Shown in pieces: positions 47,164 through 56,457 of a DNA stretch of 64,000 nt (position 1 is its first letter; every line of letters begins with the position of its first letter). A program made the translations under genes and the position numbers. The notes beneath the pieces were generated by a model. The model made no database searches, was not told where the DNA came from, and saw only the letters and a program-made list of their open reading frames with translations. The stretch lies in the NCBI RefSeq assembly GCF_003112735.1, contig NZ_BFBR01000001.1, forward strand, positions 637,369-701,368, written 5' to 3'. This stretch comes from Candidatus Phycosocius bacilliformis (GTDB lineage Bacteria; Pseudomonadota; Alphaproteobacteria; Caulobacterales; Aquidulcibacteraceae).

Positions 47164-47432
47164 GTCGTCCCCATGTGATGTGGCCGTCGGCACAGCCTTT
47201 AAAGCTCGGCTCTGTGGCACACTCTGGGCCAAGTCGGAGTCAAAACTTTGTGATGGCCCACCTAGGTCGGGACCAAATCAGCTTGCGCCTAAATGGTTAT
47301 GGCCACTTCACATGATGGTGATAGGCCTCTAAGTCTTAGTGCAAGATCGTCACAGGGGGCACGATCTGGCGGGGCAGGGGGTCAGTCGTGGCCCGCATTC
47401 GTCCGGCGTGTCCCATTGAAAGCCGGAAACCC

Positions 47433-48701
47433 ATGAACAAGAATTTCACCCTCTTCATCCTGGTCGCCATGATCCTTGGCATCATTGTCGGCGCGGCCAT
47501 CTTCCAATTTGTTCCCAAAGAGGGTCAGGAAGTTTGGGCTGGCAATTTCAAGATTGTGACCGATGTTTTCCTCCGGCTGATCAAAATGATCATCGCGCCT
47601 TTGGTGTTTGCAACCTTGGTTGCAGGGATTGCCCATATTGGTGATACCACCACGCTCGGCCGGGTGGGCATCAAGACCATGGGCTGGTTTCTGGCAGCGT
47701 CCTTGGTGTCGCTCACGCTGGGCGCTGTGATTGCAAGCCTGCTACATCCTGGCGTTGGGCTTAATCTGCCGATCCCCCCTGCCGATGCGGTCAGCGACAT
47801 CAAGCCGTCGGCCCTGACACTGAAGGATTTCATCATCCATCTGGTGCCAAAATCCATCGTGGAAGCGATGGCTAATAATGAAATTCTTCAAATTGTGGTG
47901 TTTTCAATCTTCTTCGGTGTAGCCGTCACCGCCATGGGTGAAGAAGGCCGTCCACTGGCCGATCTGGCCGACAAGGTTTCCCACGCCATGCTGAAATTAA
48001 CCGGCTATGTCATGAGCCTTGCCCCATTGGCGGTGTTTGCAGCTGTCGCGGCCGTGATTGCGACCAAGGGTCTGGCAGTTTTGGGAACCTATGCCAGCTT
48101 CATCGGTGGTTTCTATCTGGCCTTGGTTATTTTGTGGATCATTCTGCTGGCTGCGGGCTTTGCGGTGATTGGGCCCGCCATCGGCAATTTGATCGCCCGC
48201 ATTCGTGAACCCACTTTGCTGGCTTTTTCCACCGCATCATCTGAAGCAGCCTATCCCAAAACGCTCGAGCAATTGGAAAAGTTTGGCGTATCCCGTCGCA
48301 TTTCCAGCTTCGTGTTGCCTCTTGGCTATTCGTTCAATCTCGACGGTTCGATGATGTATTGTACCTTCGCCACGCTGTTTATCGCCCAAGCCTATGGCAT
48401 TCATCTAACCATTCCCCAGATCGCCACCATGCTGTTGCTTCTGATGGTGACATCCAAAGGCATGGCGGGCGTACCGCGCGCGTCGTTGGTGGTGATTGCA
48501 GCAACCCTGTCCTTCTTCAAAATACCCGAAGGCGGCATTTTGCTGATCTTGGCTGTCGATCATTTCCTCGACATGGGCCGGTCTGCCACCAATGTGATTG
48601 GGAATTCGGTTGCCACCGCTGTGGTCGCCAAGTGGGAAGGCGATTTGACCGATGATGAATTGGTCGCCGCCCGCAAGGCGGGGATCAGCGACCAAGGGTG
48701 A
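47433..48701 (+). CDS. Dicarboxylate/amino acid:cation symporter (DAACS family), copy 2
   Basis: A 422-residue paralogue of the neighbouring minus-strand gene. The Ser-rich hairpin here is FSTASSEAAYPKTLEQ and the sodium motif is GYSFNLDGSMMY, followed by KGMAGVPRASLVVIAATL. The differences (Asn-Ala-Thr versus Glu-Ala-Ala, Asn-Met-Asp versus Asn-Leu-Asp) suggest different substrates, copy 2 looking more like C4-dicarboxylate DctA/GltP. The start is the ATG at 47433, after a weak GGAAA. The two copies are divergent with 269 bp between them. Confidence 0.92.
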   Translation: MNKNFTLFILVAMILGIIVGAAIFQFVPKEGQEVWAGNFKIVTDVFLRLIKMIIAPLVFATLVAGIAHIGDTTTLGRVGIKTMGWFLAASLVSLTLGAVIASLLHPGVGLNLPIPPADAVSDIKPSALTLKDFIIHLVPKSIVEAMANNEILQIVVFSIFFGVAVTAMGEEGRPLADLADKVSHAMLKLTGYVMSLAPLAVFAAVAAVIATKGLAVLGTYASFIGGFYLALVILWIILLAAGFAVIGPAIGNLIARIREPTLLAFSTASSEAAYPKTLEQLEKFGVSRRISSFVLPLGYSFNLDGSMMYCTFATLFIAQAYGIHLTIPQIATMLLLLMVTSKGMAGVPRASLVVIAATLSFFKIPEGGILLILAVDHFLDMGRSATNVIGNSVATAVVAKWEGDLTDDELVAARKAGISDQG

Positions 48702-48712
48702 ACAGAAAGGCC

Positions 48713-49432
48713 TTAAAGTCCCAAGGCTTGGCGTTGGAGCGCAAATAATTGGTCACAGCCAGATTTGGCCAAACCGAGTAGAGCGTGCAACTCAGCTTCG
48801 GTAAAGGGCCGTTCTTCGCCGGTGGCCTGCACCTCAATCAAGCCAAGACCCTGGGCCAAAACAAAATTGGCGTCTGCTTCGGCGTGGGAATCCTCGGCAT
48901 AATCAAGGTCGAGGACCGGGCTGCCCTGATAAATGCCGCAGGAAATGGCGGCGACCTGGGCGCGGATCGGGTCGTCTGTGATCAAACCCTCTTGCTTGAG
49001 ATAAAGACAGGCTTGTTTCAGCGCCACCCAAGCACCGGTCAATGCGGCTGTGCGCGTCCCGCCATCGGCTTGGATCACATCACAATCGAGCGTGATCTGC
49101 CGTTCACCGAGGCCGACAAGATCAACCACGGAGCGCAATCCCCGTCCGATCAGGCGCTGAATCTCTTGCGTGCGACCTGATTGCTTGCCAGCGGCCGCCT
49201 CACGCCGTCCGCGTGTATGGGTTGCCCGTGGCAGCATCCCATATTCAGCCGTTACCCAGCCGCGCTTCTGCCCGCGCAACCAGCCGGGCAGGCTTTCTTC
49301 CAAAGATGCAGTGACCAGCACATGGGTATCGCCGAACTTGGCCAGACAGGAGCCTTCGGCATAGCGGGAAACACCCGCTTCAAGGCTGATGGTGCGGAGT
49401 TGATCTGCCTGACGGCCAGAAGGTCGGGTCAT
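48713..49432 (-). CDS. rph: Ribonuclease PH
   Basis: A 239-residue phosphorolytic exoribonuclease that trims tRNA 3' ends. [48 protein letters not shown] and the phosphate-site [19 protein letters not shown] are all classic. It is downstream of rimM with a 4-base overlap, in a minus-strand clpP-rimM-rph unit. It is complete to the usual C-terminal helix. Confidence 0.97.
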   Translation of the reverse strand: MTRPSGRQADQLRTISLEAGVSRYAEGSCLAKFGDTHVLVTASLEESLPGWLRGQKRGWVTAEYGMLPRATHTRGRREAAAGKQSGRTQEIQRLIGRGLRSVVDLVGLGERQITLDCDVIQADGGTRTAALTGAWVALKQACLYLKQEGLITDDPIRAQVAAISCGIYQGSPVLDLDYAEDSHAEADANFVLAQGLGLIEVQATGEERPFTEAELHALLGLAKSGCDQLFALQRQALGL

Positions 49433-50022
49433 GACTGGGGCGCCTTATTTTTTGGTTTGGCTGGTTTGGATCGCGGCGACGCCGGTGGTGGGGTCTCTTC
49501 GGGTTCACCAATCATCGGAATCAAACCATGAGGCACATCGCCCACCAGCCGCCCTCCGGCAAGATCAACGACTGGCACCAATGCTTTGGTGAAGGGCAGA
49601 AACCAGCTTGACCGCGCGCCCGGGGTCTTTTCGATTTCCAGCAAATCCTGTGGACCGGGAATGACGGCGCGCACTCTGCCCAGATAAGTCCCGTCAAGGC
49701 CTTCAAACGCCAAGCCGATCAGATCGACATGATAATATTCATCCTCCTCGGCTTCGGGCAGCCGATCTCGGGGGACGAATAATTTGGTATTGCGCAACGC
49801 CATGGCTGCTTCCCGCGTCGGCACATCCGTCGAGGTGACCGCGATGCCATCCTTGATAGGCCGCCAGGACTTTACTGAAAACAACGGCTTGCCCGCTGCG
49901 TCGAAAAAAGGCGCATAGTCGACAATGGCATCGGGTTCGGCCGTAAAGCTGCGCAGACGGATCTCGCCGTGTACCCCGAAGGCACCGGCCACCGCTCCGA
50001 CCAAGACCAGTGATTTAGCCAA
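49429..50022 (-). CDS. rimM: Ribosome maturation factor RimM
   Basis: A 197-residue 30S assembly factor that binds S19. The N-terminal domain begins [22 protein letters not shown] and the PRC-barrel part has [12 protein letters not shown] and [13 protein letters not shown] Lys/Pro-rich tail of about 25 residues follows. It overlaps clpP by 8 bases and rph by 4. In most bacteria rimM sits between rpsP and trmD; here trmD-rplS is 12 kb away, so the operon was split. Confidence 0.95.
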   Translation of the reverse strand: MAKSLVLVGAVAGAFGVHGEIRLRSFTAEPDAIVDYAPFFDAAGKPLFSVKSWRPIKDGIAVTSTDVPTREAAMALRNTKLFVPRDRLPEAEEDEYYHVDLIGLAFEGLDGTYLGRVRAVIPGPQDLLEIEKTPGARSSWFLPFTKALVPVVDLAGGRLVGDVPHGLIPMIGEPEETPPPASPRSKPAKPKNKAPQS

Positions 50023-50626
50023 TATCGCTGCGCTTCTTCACGATCTTTCCGACCAAGCCATAGCCGACAGCTTCTTCCGCGCTCATCCAATAGTCGCGAT
50101 CTGTATCGGCCTTAATCTTATCAATCGGCTGACCCGTGGCTTCGGCAAAAATGGCATTGAGGCGTTCGCGCATGCGGATGATTTCGCGGGCCTGGATCTC
50201 AATGTCTGACACCATGCCGCCCACGCCACCACGGGGTTCGTGCAACAGGAAGCGGGTATTGGGCAGACAGAAACGACGCTCACGCTCTGCAGCGGCATAG
50301 ATCAATGCTCCCGCTGAGGCGACCCAGCCCGAGCCCAGAACATTTACCGGTGCCGACACAAATTTGATCATGTCGTGGATCATGTCCCCACTCTCAACAT
50401 GTCCGCCTGGTGAAGAGATGATGAGAAGGATGGGCTTATCGGACTCACCAGACAGCGCCAACAGGCGCTCACACACACGTTGGGCCTGTTTGTCGTCAAT
50501 TCCGCCTGTCAAAAGAATGGTGCGGCTGTCGAAGAGCGCCTTTTCAACAATAGCCGGGGCTGGATTTCCCGCTTTGCTCTCTTCTTCTTCGTCCATGCGA
50601 AACATGCTGGTAGGCTCCTGGTTCAT
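50015..50626 (-). CDS. ATP-dependent Clp protease proteolytic subunit-like protein
   Basis: A 203-residue ClpP-like serine peptidase. The triad is in place: Ser105 in WVASAGALI, His129 in FLLHEPRGG and Asp178 in TDRDYW, so it should be active. The LLIISSPGGHVESGDMI block and the SAEEAVGYGLV end are typical. It differs from housekeeping ClpP in an acidic N-terminal extension (about residues 1-25) and in GSGWVASAG for GMAASMG, so it is probably a second ClpP. The start is the ATG at 50626, after GGAAAG. It leads a unit with rimM and rph. Confidence 0.88.
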   Translation of the reverse strand: MNQEPTSMFRMDEEEESKAGNPAPAIVEKALFDSRTILLTGGIDDKQAQRVCERLLALSGESDKPILLIISSPGGHVESGDMIHDMIKFVSAPVNVLGSGWVASAGALIYAAAERERRFCLPNTRFLLHEPRGGVGGMVSDIEIQAREIIRMRERLNAIFAEATGQPIDKIKADTDRDYWMSAEEAVGYGLVGKIVKKRSDIG

Positions 50627-50779
50627 TCGTTCTTTCCGACACGCTTTTTCCGATTTGGTCAACATGGTCGAAGCGGTGGTGCTGTCATCCTTTGCTCTAA
50701 GTGGTAAAGCCTGATGGAATATGAAAGAGCGGAGGGTGCAGTTGGCACAGCCGCATCCATATGCGCCCCGGAGAGCTGA

Positions 50780-51652
50780 ATGATCGACTTGACCCGCCCT
50801 GAAGGCCCCGATGCCCAGATCGCCCTATCCCGACGGGGGATGGCGGGCTTGTTCGGCTTTGCCGGTTTTGCTGCAGCGATCCGCCCGGTTCATGCGGCCG
50901 CGATCACAACACCTTCTGACGGATTGGTCACCGAAATGGTCACCGTCCCCTCGCAGGGTTTTGACCTGCCGGCTTTTGTCGCCCGCCCGACATCACGGGG
51001 GCGCAAGCCTGTGGTGATCGTGGTCAGCGAAATATTCGGCGTGCACGAATATATTCGCGATGTCTGTCGCAGACTGGCTCAGCAAGGCTATGTCGCCATC
51101 GCGCCCGCTTTCTTTGCTCGGGTTGGAGATCCGGCACCGCTGACAGACTTTGCCAAAATCATGCCCATCGTGAATGCGGCAACCAATGCTCAAGTCATGG
51201 GCGATATCGAGGCGACCATCGCTTGGCTTGATCAGCAGCGCTTCGTCAACAAGCGGGCCATTGGCATCACTGGCTTTTGTTGGGGCGGGGCGGTGGTCTG
51301 GATGGCCAGTGCGCTAACCCCGCGGATCAAGGCGGGTGTGGCATGGTATGGTCGGCTGCTGCCACGCGAGGGCTCAACCGATGCACGGAAATGGCCAATT
51401 GATGTCGCCGCGGAGCTCAAGAGCCCTGTTTTGGGCCTCTATGCCGAAAATGACGGCGGCATTCCATTAAGTTCGGTCGAGGCGATGAAAGCAGCGCTGG
51501 CAAAGGCCCGCGACCAAAAGAGCCGCTTCATCATCTATCCGGGCACCCAGCACGGCTTTCACGCCGATTATCGCCCGCAATATCAAGAGGCGGCTGCCAA
51601 GCAAGGCTGGTCGGAAATGCTCGCTTGGTTCGCCGCAAACGGGGTAGGATAG
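50780..51652 (+). CDS. Tat-exported dienelactone hydrolase family protein
   Basis: A 290-residue hydrolase with a twin-arginine signal at residues 17-40 (SRRGMAGLFGFAG). The catalytic Cys is near residue 167 in GFCWGG, with a KSPVLGLYAENDGGI strand for Asp and GTQHGFHADYRP for His. Exported members of this family are less common than cytoplasmic ones such as the gene at 2.2 kb. It sits alone, divergent from clpP, with GGAGA before its ATG and a strong terminator after it. Substrate unknown. Confidence 0.88.
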   Translation: MIDLTRPEGPDAQIALSRRGMAGLFGFAGFAAAIRPVHAAAITTPSDGLVTEMVTVPSQGFDLPAFVARPTSRGRKPVVIVVSEIFGVHEYIRDVCRRLAQQGYVAIAPAFFARVGDPAPLTDFAKIMPIVNAATNAQVMGDIEATIAWLDQQRFVNKRAIGITGFCWGGAVVWMASALTPRIKAGVAWYGRLLPREGSTDARKWPIDVAAELKSPVLGLYAENDGGIPLSSVEAMKAALAKARDQKSRFIIYPGTQHGFHADYRPQYQEAAAKQGWSEMLAWFAANGVG

Positions 51653-51674
51653 GGAAGGACCTGGGCCAAGAAAG

Positions 51675-51701
51675 CCCCTCGGAGAAATCCGGGGGGTTTT
51701 T
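51675..51701 (+). terminator. Intrinsic terminator of the exported hydrolase gene
   Basis: CCCCTCGGA (51675-51683) and TCCGGGGGG (51688-51696) pair over nine positions with one G-U, around the tetraloop GAAA, followed by five T. Confidence 0.9.
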
Positions 51702-51795
51702 GCATTTACCGAGGGTTACAATCGGTCATCTTTATCTAAAGATCAAGATGCTTCAAATTCTATCGATGATAAATTAAGCCCATCTGGTCGTCATG

Positions 51796-52398
51796 TCATG
51801 GACCAGGCTGGCGTGCTTTCAACAGCACATAATAGGCACCGGTACCACCATGGCGCGGGTGGGCGGTGGCAAAGCCCGCAACATGTTCGCGGATGGTCGA
51901 AGCGCTCAGCCATTCCGGTAAGCGACGGCGGATCACACCGGGTTGTGGTGTGATGTAATCCTCGCCCGGATCAATCGGGCGACCCTTGCCCGTCACCACC
52001 AGCACGCAACGCCCGCCTTGGGCACGGATGCGCGCCAAAAAACCTGCCAAAACAGTTTGGGCCTCGGCCTGCCGATAGCCGTGCAAATCGATATTGCCAT
52101 CAATCTCGAGCTTGCCGCGCCGCACCCGCTTGTGACCTGACGCATCTGGCACCGGCGCAGAGCTGTGTCGGGCAGCGGGTGCAACCTTCTTGGCGTCACC
52201 TTGCAGCATTTGGCGGGCTGCCTTTTGCCGCTTCACGGCAAGGTGGGGTAATTCCGGCGCGGGCTTGGCCACCGGCACACTCGGCTCTGGCTGACTGGCA
52301 GGCTCAGAGGCAGACTTGCCTTGATAGGGTCGCACGGTTCGCGCCACCTTGTGCCACAGCCTTGCTTCCTCCGGCATCAAATCGCGACGCCGGGACAT
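51796..52398 (-). CDS. Smr domain protein
   Basis: A 200-residue protein with a Pro/Lys-rich, probably disordered first half and a C-terminal Smr (MutS2-related) domain. The signature DLHGYRQAEAQTVLAGFLARI near residues 103-123 and VVTGKGRP are typical, as is the late LPEWLSAS and GAYYVLLK. Smr domains are nucleases or nucleic-acid binders; stand-alone alphaproteobacterial versions have no settled role. It follows mltA by 2 bases in the minus-strand unit. Confidence 0.9.
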   Translation of the reverse strand: MSRRRDLMPEEARLWHKVARTVRPYQGKSASEPASQPEPSVPVAKPAPELPHLAVKRQKAARQMLQGDAKKVAPAARHSSAPVPDASGHKRVRRGKLEIDGNIDLHGYRQAEAQTVLAGFLARIRAQGGRCVLVVTGKGRPIDPGEDYITPQPGVIRRRLPEWLSASTIREHVAGFATAHPRHGGTGAYYVLLKARQPGP

Positions 52399-52400
52399 GT

Positions 52401-53786
52401 TTAGCGACCGCCTGTGCTGGTCACAGGGCCCAACGTCTTAGGCAACAACACCCAAAAACGCACATCGTGATTGATCCGCCCGGCCCGCAAGCCAGCCTCT
52501 GGGCCTGTCCCCCAATAGAGATCACCCCGGATTGGACCCCGTATGGCACCACCGGTATCTTGAGCCACCACCAGGCGACGCACAGTCACGTCCCCGCTCA
52601 CGGCAACACGGGGTGCATCAGCGGCCAGAAAAATCGGCATGCCATAGGGATGGTAGCTTGTATCGACAGCAAGCGATCCATTGGGTTCAAGAGCAACTTG
52701 CTGACCGCCGCGAGGCCCGACCTGGGGGTCGATGATCGGTTCGAGCTTGAAAAACACCGTCCGCGGATTCGCGTTGAGAACCTCACGAGCTTCTTGTGGA
52801 TTGGCTGTTTTGAACCACGCCTTAATGGCATCCATGGATGCACCATTGACCGGCAATGCCCCCCGACGGATCAATTCCTGTGCGTTGGAGCCAAACCGGT
52901 GGCCATTATGACCCGCAAAAGAGGCGCGCACTTGGCTGCCATCCTCAAACTGCAGACGGCCAGAGCCCTGCACCTGAAGGGACAAAACTTCAGCCGGCTC
53001 ACCCCACGCCAGAACAGGGGCGGTTGCTTCATTGATTTGAGCCCGCGACCAATAGGGCACAACACGGCCCCGATCCATGCGCGCGACGATCGACCGGTTG
53101 CGCAGAGTCGGATCAAATTGCCCCAGATCAATCTCAAACAAATCAGCCGGACGAGCTTGAATTGGTTCAGAAAAAACTGGCGTCTTAACTTTGGACGCCA
53201 TCATCACCGGCTCATAATAGCCCGTCAGTCGGCCAATGTCCCCGGCTTCCGTGGCCACTTTCCAAGGTTGGAAATTGGCCTCCCAAAACAGGCGATCATC
53301 AAGACCAGCGTCTGTGGCCAAGGCGCAAACCGTGTCCCAATCACGGATGCGACCGGCATAGGTCGCGACCTGAGAGAGGGGCTGATCCTTCGGCCGCACA
53401 CGAAAAATCGCGCAGGACTTTACAAAAGCGCGCCGCGCGGCAGACACATCGGTGCTTGCCCATTCAGGTAAAGCGTCGAAGCCGACCTGCGCGAATTGCA
53501 GCGGCACAATATCCAAAGGCGGGGGCGGTGCGGCCGATGAAGAGGGCGCGCCGCTTGAGGCGGGCCGCAACGGGGCAGGTTGGGCCACCACGGCTGGCGG
53601 TGGTGGGACCTGGGTCGTACTTGGGACGACGCTGGGAGCAGGTGTCGGGGCCGGAACGGGTATTGGCGTCGGGGCCGGGGCAGAAGCAATCACCGGCGGC
53701 TGGGCATGCTCTGTCACAGAGGCACAAGCCGTTAGGCTGACCAGCATCAAGCACGATGTGGTCAGCAATAGAGACAGTCGCACCAT
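52401..53786 (-). CDS. mltA: Membrane-bound lytic murein transglycosylase A
   Basis: A 461-residue outer-membrane lipoprotein (lipobox LTAC, Cys21) that cleaves murein between MurNAc and GlcNAc. A Pro/Ala-rich linker of about 60 residues precedes the MltA domain: LTGYYEPVM near residue 190, WSRAQINEA, and VFFKLEPIIDPQVGPRG, then the 3D domain with VVAQDTGGAIRGPIRGDLYWGTG carrying the catalytic Asp. It lies between a Tim44-like protein and smr, the usual alphaproteobacterial order. Confidence 0.95.
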   Translation of the reverse strand: MVRLSLLLTTSCLMLVSLTACASVTEHAQPPVIASAPAPTPIPVPAPTPAPSVVPSTTQVPPPPAVVAQPAPLRPASSGAPSSSAAPPPPLDIVPLQFAQVGFDALPEWASTDVSAARRAFVKSCAIFRVRPKDQPLSQVATYAGRIRDWDTVCALATDAGLDDRLFWEANFQPWKVATEAGDIGRLTGYYEPVMMASKVKTPVFSEPIQARPADLFEIDLGQFDPTLRNRSIVARMDRGRVVPYWSRAQINEATAPVLAWGEPAEVLSLQVQGSGRLQFEDGSQVRASFAGHNGHRFGSNAQELIRRGALPVNGASMDAIKAWFKTANPQEAREVLNANPRTVFFKLEPIIDPQVGPRGGQQVALEPNGSLAVDTSYHPYGMPIFLAADAPRVAVSGDVTVRRLVVAQDTGGAIRGPIRGDLYWGTGPEAGLRAGRINHDVRFWVLLPKTLGPVTSTGGR

Positions 53787-53788
53787 GA

Positions 53789-54409
53789 TCAGGCAGTCCG
53801 AACGGCGCTCAACAACCAGTTTGGATCACGGGAATCAACCTGACGCTCAAATGTCCAGATTTCATCAGCTGCCCGCAAGCCATCGCCACCGTCAGCCAAG
53901 TCTGACGAGAAAGCCACATCAATGCGAGCGATCTTACCATCCAGCTCTGCATCAACAATCTTCGGCTCGTTCAAACGCACCACGTCAATCTTTGGCGCAT
54001 TGGCGGCGCGGCGTTCATCCATGGCCACTTTATAGGCCTCAAATACGTCGCTATCGACCAGATCTTTCAAGGTTGCTTCATCGCCGGCGCCGTAAGCGGT
54101 GACGATCATCTCATAAGCGGCCTTGGCCCCTTCCAAAAACTCTGGGGTCGAAAATCCGCGTTGAGCCGCTGCAATTGCCTTCAGGCCTTCTGCGCCGGGG
54201 CCATCATATTCTTTGGCAGGAAATTGCAAAACCTTTGCGCTTTCCTCAGCCGCCTTGTCATTTTCCAACTTGTCGCCCACGGGATCTGGCCTGCCAAATG
54301 CAGGTGGTGGACGCATCGCAGGCGGTTCAGCACCCCGGTTCTGACCCAGAACCTGATACAGACGGCCAAGAACAAGAGCTGCCACAACAGCAAAGAAAAG
54401 GATTTCCAT
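53789..54409 (-). CDS. Tim44/TimA family membrane-anchored protein
   Basis: A 206-residue protein with one N-terminal membrane segment (MEILFFAVVAALVLGRLY), a variable Pro-rich linker, and a Tim44-like domain (about 85-206) with FLEGAKAAYEMIVTAYGAGDEATLKDLVD, then ADEIWTFERQVDSRDPNWLL at the end. It is the bacterial relative of the mitochondrial import subunit, common in alphaproteobacteria next to mltA and secB; its role is not settled. The frame runs on upstream, but the anchor fixes the start at 54409. Confidence 0.88.
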   Translation of the reverse strand: MEILFFAVVAALVLGRLYQVLGQNRGAEPPAMRPPPAFGRPDPVGDKLENDKAAEESAKVLQFPAKEYDGPGAEGLKAIAAAQRGFSTPEFLEGAKAAYEMIVTAYGAGDEATLKDLVDSDVFEAYKVAMDERRAANAPKIDVVRLNEPKIVDAELDGKIARIDVAFSSDLADGGDGLRAADEIWTFERQVDSRDPNWLLSAVRTA

Positions 54410-54545
54410 GGTTTTCGATCCAGTTTCGCCCGGTTTCAGATGGCGATCTCTTCCCCATATAGGGTGCAATGTGGCGTAAGTCAGCCACTTGGTTGCCGTA
54501 AAGGGCTGTTGCGTGCTAGCCACCACTGCTTCTGGAGTTCAAAAT

Positions 54546-55043
54546 ATGACTGATGACACGGCCGACGCGCCCTTGGAAAATGGTTCTCTGGCAAATGGTG
54601 GGGCTGAAGCCGCCCCCGCAATCCGGGTTTTGGCCCAATATGTTAAGGATTTTTCGTTCGAAAATCCCAATGCCCCCAATTCGCTGCGCGAAGGTGCCCA
54701 GCCCAAGGTCGATCTTCAATTAGATGTGAGCGCCCGGGCGATGGACGAATCTGGCGTGTTTGAAGTCGATTTGAAGATCAATGCCCGCAGTGAACGCGAC
54801 GGTCAGGTGCAATTCATCGTCGAGCTTGTCTATTCAGGCTTGTTCCAGTTCGCCAATATTCCTGCCGATGCTCTCGAGCCGCTTTTGCTGGCTGAATGCC
54901 CGAAAATCCTGTTCCCATTTGCCCGTCAGCTGATTGCCAATAACAGCCAGGCCGGGGGTTATCCGCCGCTTATGTTGGATCCGATGGATTTTGGCGCACT
55001 CTATGCATCCCAGCGGGTTGAGCGCAGCGGTCAACCATCTTGA
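54546..55043 (+). CDS. secB: Protein-export chaperone SecB
   Basis: A 165-residue tetrameric chaperone that keeps secretory proteins unfolded for SecA. AQYVKDFSFENPNAPNSL, the YSGLFQFANIPADALEPLLLAECPKILFPFARQ block and GGYPPLMLDPMDFGALY are all diagnostic. GGAG lies 9 bases before the ATG at 54546; the upstream extension to 54489 is unlikely. It is the only plus-strand gene in the 51.8-58.7 kb block and is divergent from the Tim44-like gene. A terminator follows. Confidence 0.97.
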   Translation: MTDDTADAPLENGSLANGGAEAAPAIRVLAQYVKDFSFENPNAPNSLREGAQPKVDLQLDVSARAMDESGVFEVDLKINARSERDGQVQFIVELVYSGLFQFANIPADALEPLLLAECPKILFPFARQLIANNSQAGGYPPLMLDPMDFGALYASQRVERSGQPS

Positions 55044-55088
55044 TCTTGGCCTTTTGGCCGCGCGCAATGCACTCAATGGTCGATCCAA

Positions 55089-55116
55089 AAGCCCTGGCCT
55101 TAGCCGGGGCTTTTTT
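55089..55116. terminator. Terminator between secB and dnaQ, usable in both directions
   Basis: AAGCCCTGGC (55089-55098) and GCCGGGGCTT (55103-55112) pair over ten positions with one G-U around CTTA, with six T in total on the plus side (55111-55116) and a run of four A on the other. It overlaps the dnaQ stop codon. Confidence 0.9.
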
Positions 55117-55846
55117 CTGATCCGGCGAAAAACCGGTTCCACGCAGGCTCTTGGCCCAAAGACGCGATAAAGCTCACATGGGCTTCGATCTCTTCCTCGG
55201 TCGATAGTGGGCCCAAGGGCTGAGGACGTGCGCGGCGGGAATTTATGGATTTGGCTTCCAAAACGCCTTGCGCCGTTTTGACCTCGGCCTCAGCCGCCGC
55301 AACAGGGTCGAGAAAATCGAGCCGCCTTTCCCGCCCTCCCATAAGTTCAAGATAGACCGCTGCCAAAAGCTGGGAATCAAGCAGCGCGCCATGTTTATCG
55401 CGAGCGGTCAAATCAATGTTGAGACGGCGGCACAATGCGTCAAGAGATGCCGGGGCTCCAGGATATTTCTTGCGTGCAATCAACAAGGTATCGACGCAGC
55501 GTTCCTTTGGAATAGGGGTCAGTTTCAGCCGACCCAGTTCGGCATTGAGGAAGCGGCGATCAAACTCGGCATTATGTGCAACCAATGGCGCATCACCGAT
55601 AAAGGCCAAAAGCTCGTCGACCACCTCAGATGCGCCAAACACCGGCTTATCGGCGAGAAATTCATTGGTGAGACCATGGACGCGCACCACTTCAGCGGGA
55701 ACGTCGCGCTCTGGATTGATGTAGCGGTGAAATGTCGCCCCGGTTGGCACCAAGTCAATAAGTTCCACACAGCCAATTTCCACGATCCGGTCGCCGCGTT
55801 CGGGGTCGGTCCCTGTGGTTTCGGTATCAAAGACGATTTCACGCAT
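55100..55846 (-). CDS. dnaQ: DNA polymerase III epsilon subunit
   Basis: A 248-residue 3'-5' proofreading exonuclease. Exo I is FDTETTG at about residues 6-12, Exo II is VAHNAEFDRRF, and Exo III has the His and Asp in DKHGALLDSQLLA. The C-terminal part links to the alpha subunit. I use the ATG at 55846, which overlaps the coaE stop, not the TTG before it. It is the fifth gene of the ppsR-maf-aroE-coaE-dnaQ series. Confidence 0.96.
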   Translation of the reverse strand: MREIVFDTETTGTDPERGDRIVEIGCVELIDLVPTGATFHRYINPERDVPAEVVRVHGLTNEFLADKPVFGASEVVDELLAFIGDAPLVAHNAEFDRRFLNAELGRLKLTPIPKERCVDTLLIARKKYPGAPASLDALCRRLNIDLTARDKHGALLDSQLLAAVYLELMGGRERRLDFLDPVAAAEAEVKTAQGVLEAKSINSRRARPQPLGPLSTEEEIEAHVSFIASLGQEPAWNRFFAGSEKSPG

Positions 55847-56457
55847 CAATTAACAGTCCCGTCGGTCTGATCCTCGGTCAAAGCGGCATACACTTTCCCA
55901 ACTTGTTCGCGCGCTGCGTCAAGACCAAGGGACGTGTCGATGAGATAATCAGCCCGGGCACGCTTTTCAGCATCAGGCGTTTGACGCGCAAGAATGGCAG
56001 AAAACTTCTCTTCAGTCATACCCGGTCGGGCCAAAACGCGGGCCTTTTGAACTTCTTCCGGGCAGGTTACAACGATCACCGCATCAACATAGGCTTCACC
56101 GCCTGTCTCAAACAGCAAGGGTACATCGACCAGAACCAGAGGGGCATGATCAGCGCGGGCTTTGGCCAAAAATGCCGCACGATCTTGCCCAACAAGTGGA
56201 TGCACAATGGCCTCAATCGCCTTGAGAAGCGCGGGGTTTGCCATAATCTGGGCCGCCAATTGCGCGCGATCCACGCCTTGGGTGCCAACGGCATCGGGCA
56301 CAAGTTTGGCCAGTGGTGCGCAAGCTGCCCCACCCGCCTCATACAGGCGGTGAACGGCCTGATCGGCATCCCACACCGGCACGCCAAGATCGGCAAACAT
56401 TGCTGCGGTGGTTGATTTGCCCATACCGATCGAACCGGTCAACGCGACAATTTTCAT
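55846..56457 (-). CDS. coaE: Dephospho-CoA kinase
   Basis: A 203-residue kinase for the last step of coenzyme A synthesis. The P-loop is GSIGMGKST at residues 8-16, followed by [12 protein letters not shown], the HPLVG region and [14 protein letters not shown]. All match CoaE in order and length. It overlaps aroE upstream and dnaQ downstream by 4 bases each. Confidence 0.97.
   Translation of the reverse strand: MKIVALTGSIGMGKSTTAAMFADLGVPVWDADQAVHRLYEAGGAACAPLAKLVPDAVGTQGVDRAQLAAQIMANPALLKAIEAIVHPLVGQDRAAFLAKARADHAPLVLVDVPLLFETGGEAYVDAVIVVTCPEEVQKARVLARPGMTEEKFSAILARQTPDAEKRARADYLIDTSLGLDAAREQVGKVYAALTEDQTDGTVN

Noticed and set aside
47164..47432. RNA gene or riboswitch in the gap between the two symporter genes
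   Set aside because: No conserved structure or terminator seen; it most likely holds the two divergent promoters only.
52179..53471. A 430-residue plus-strand frame opposite smr and mltA
   Set aside because: Antisense to MltA, whose domains and lipobox are clear; composition is not protein-like.
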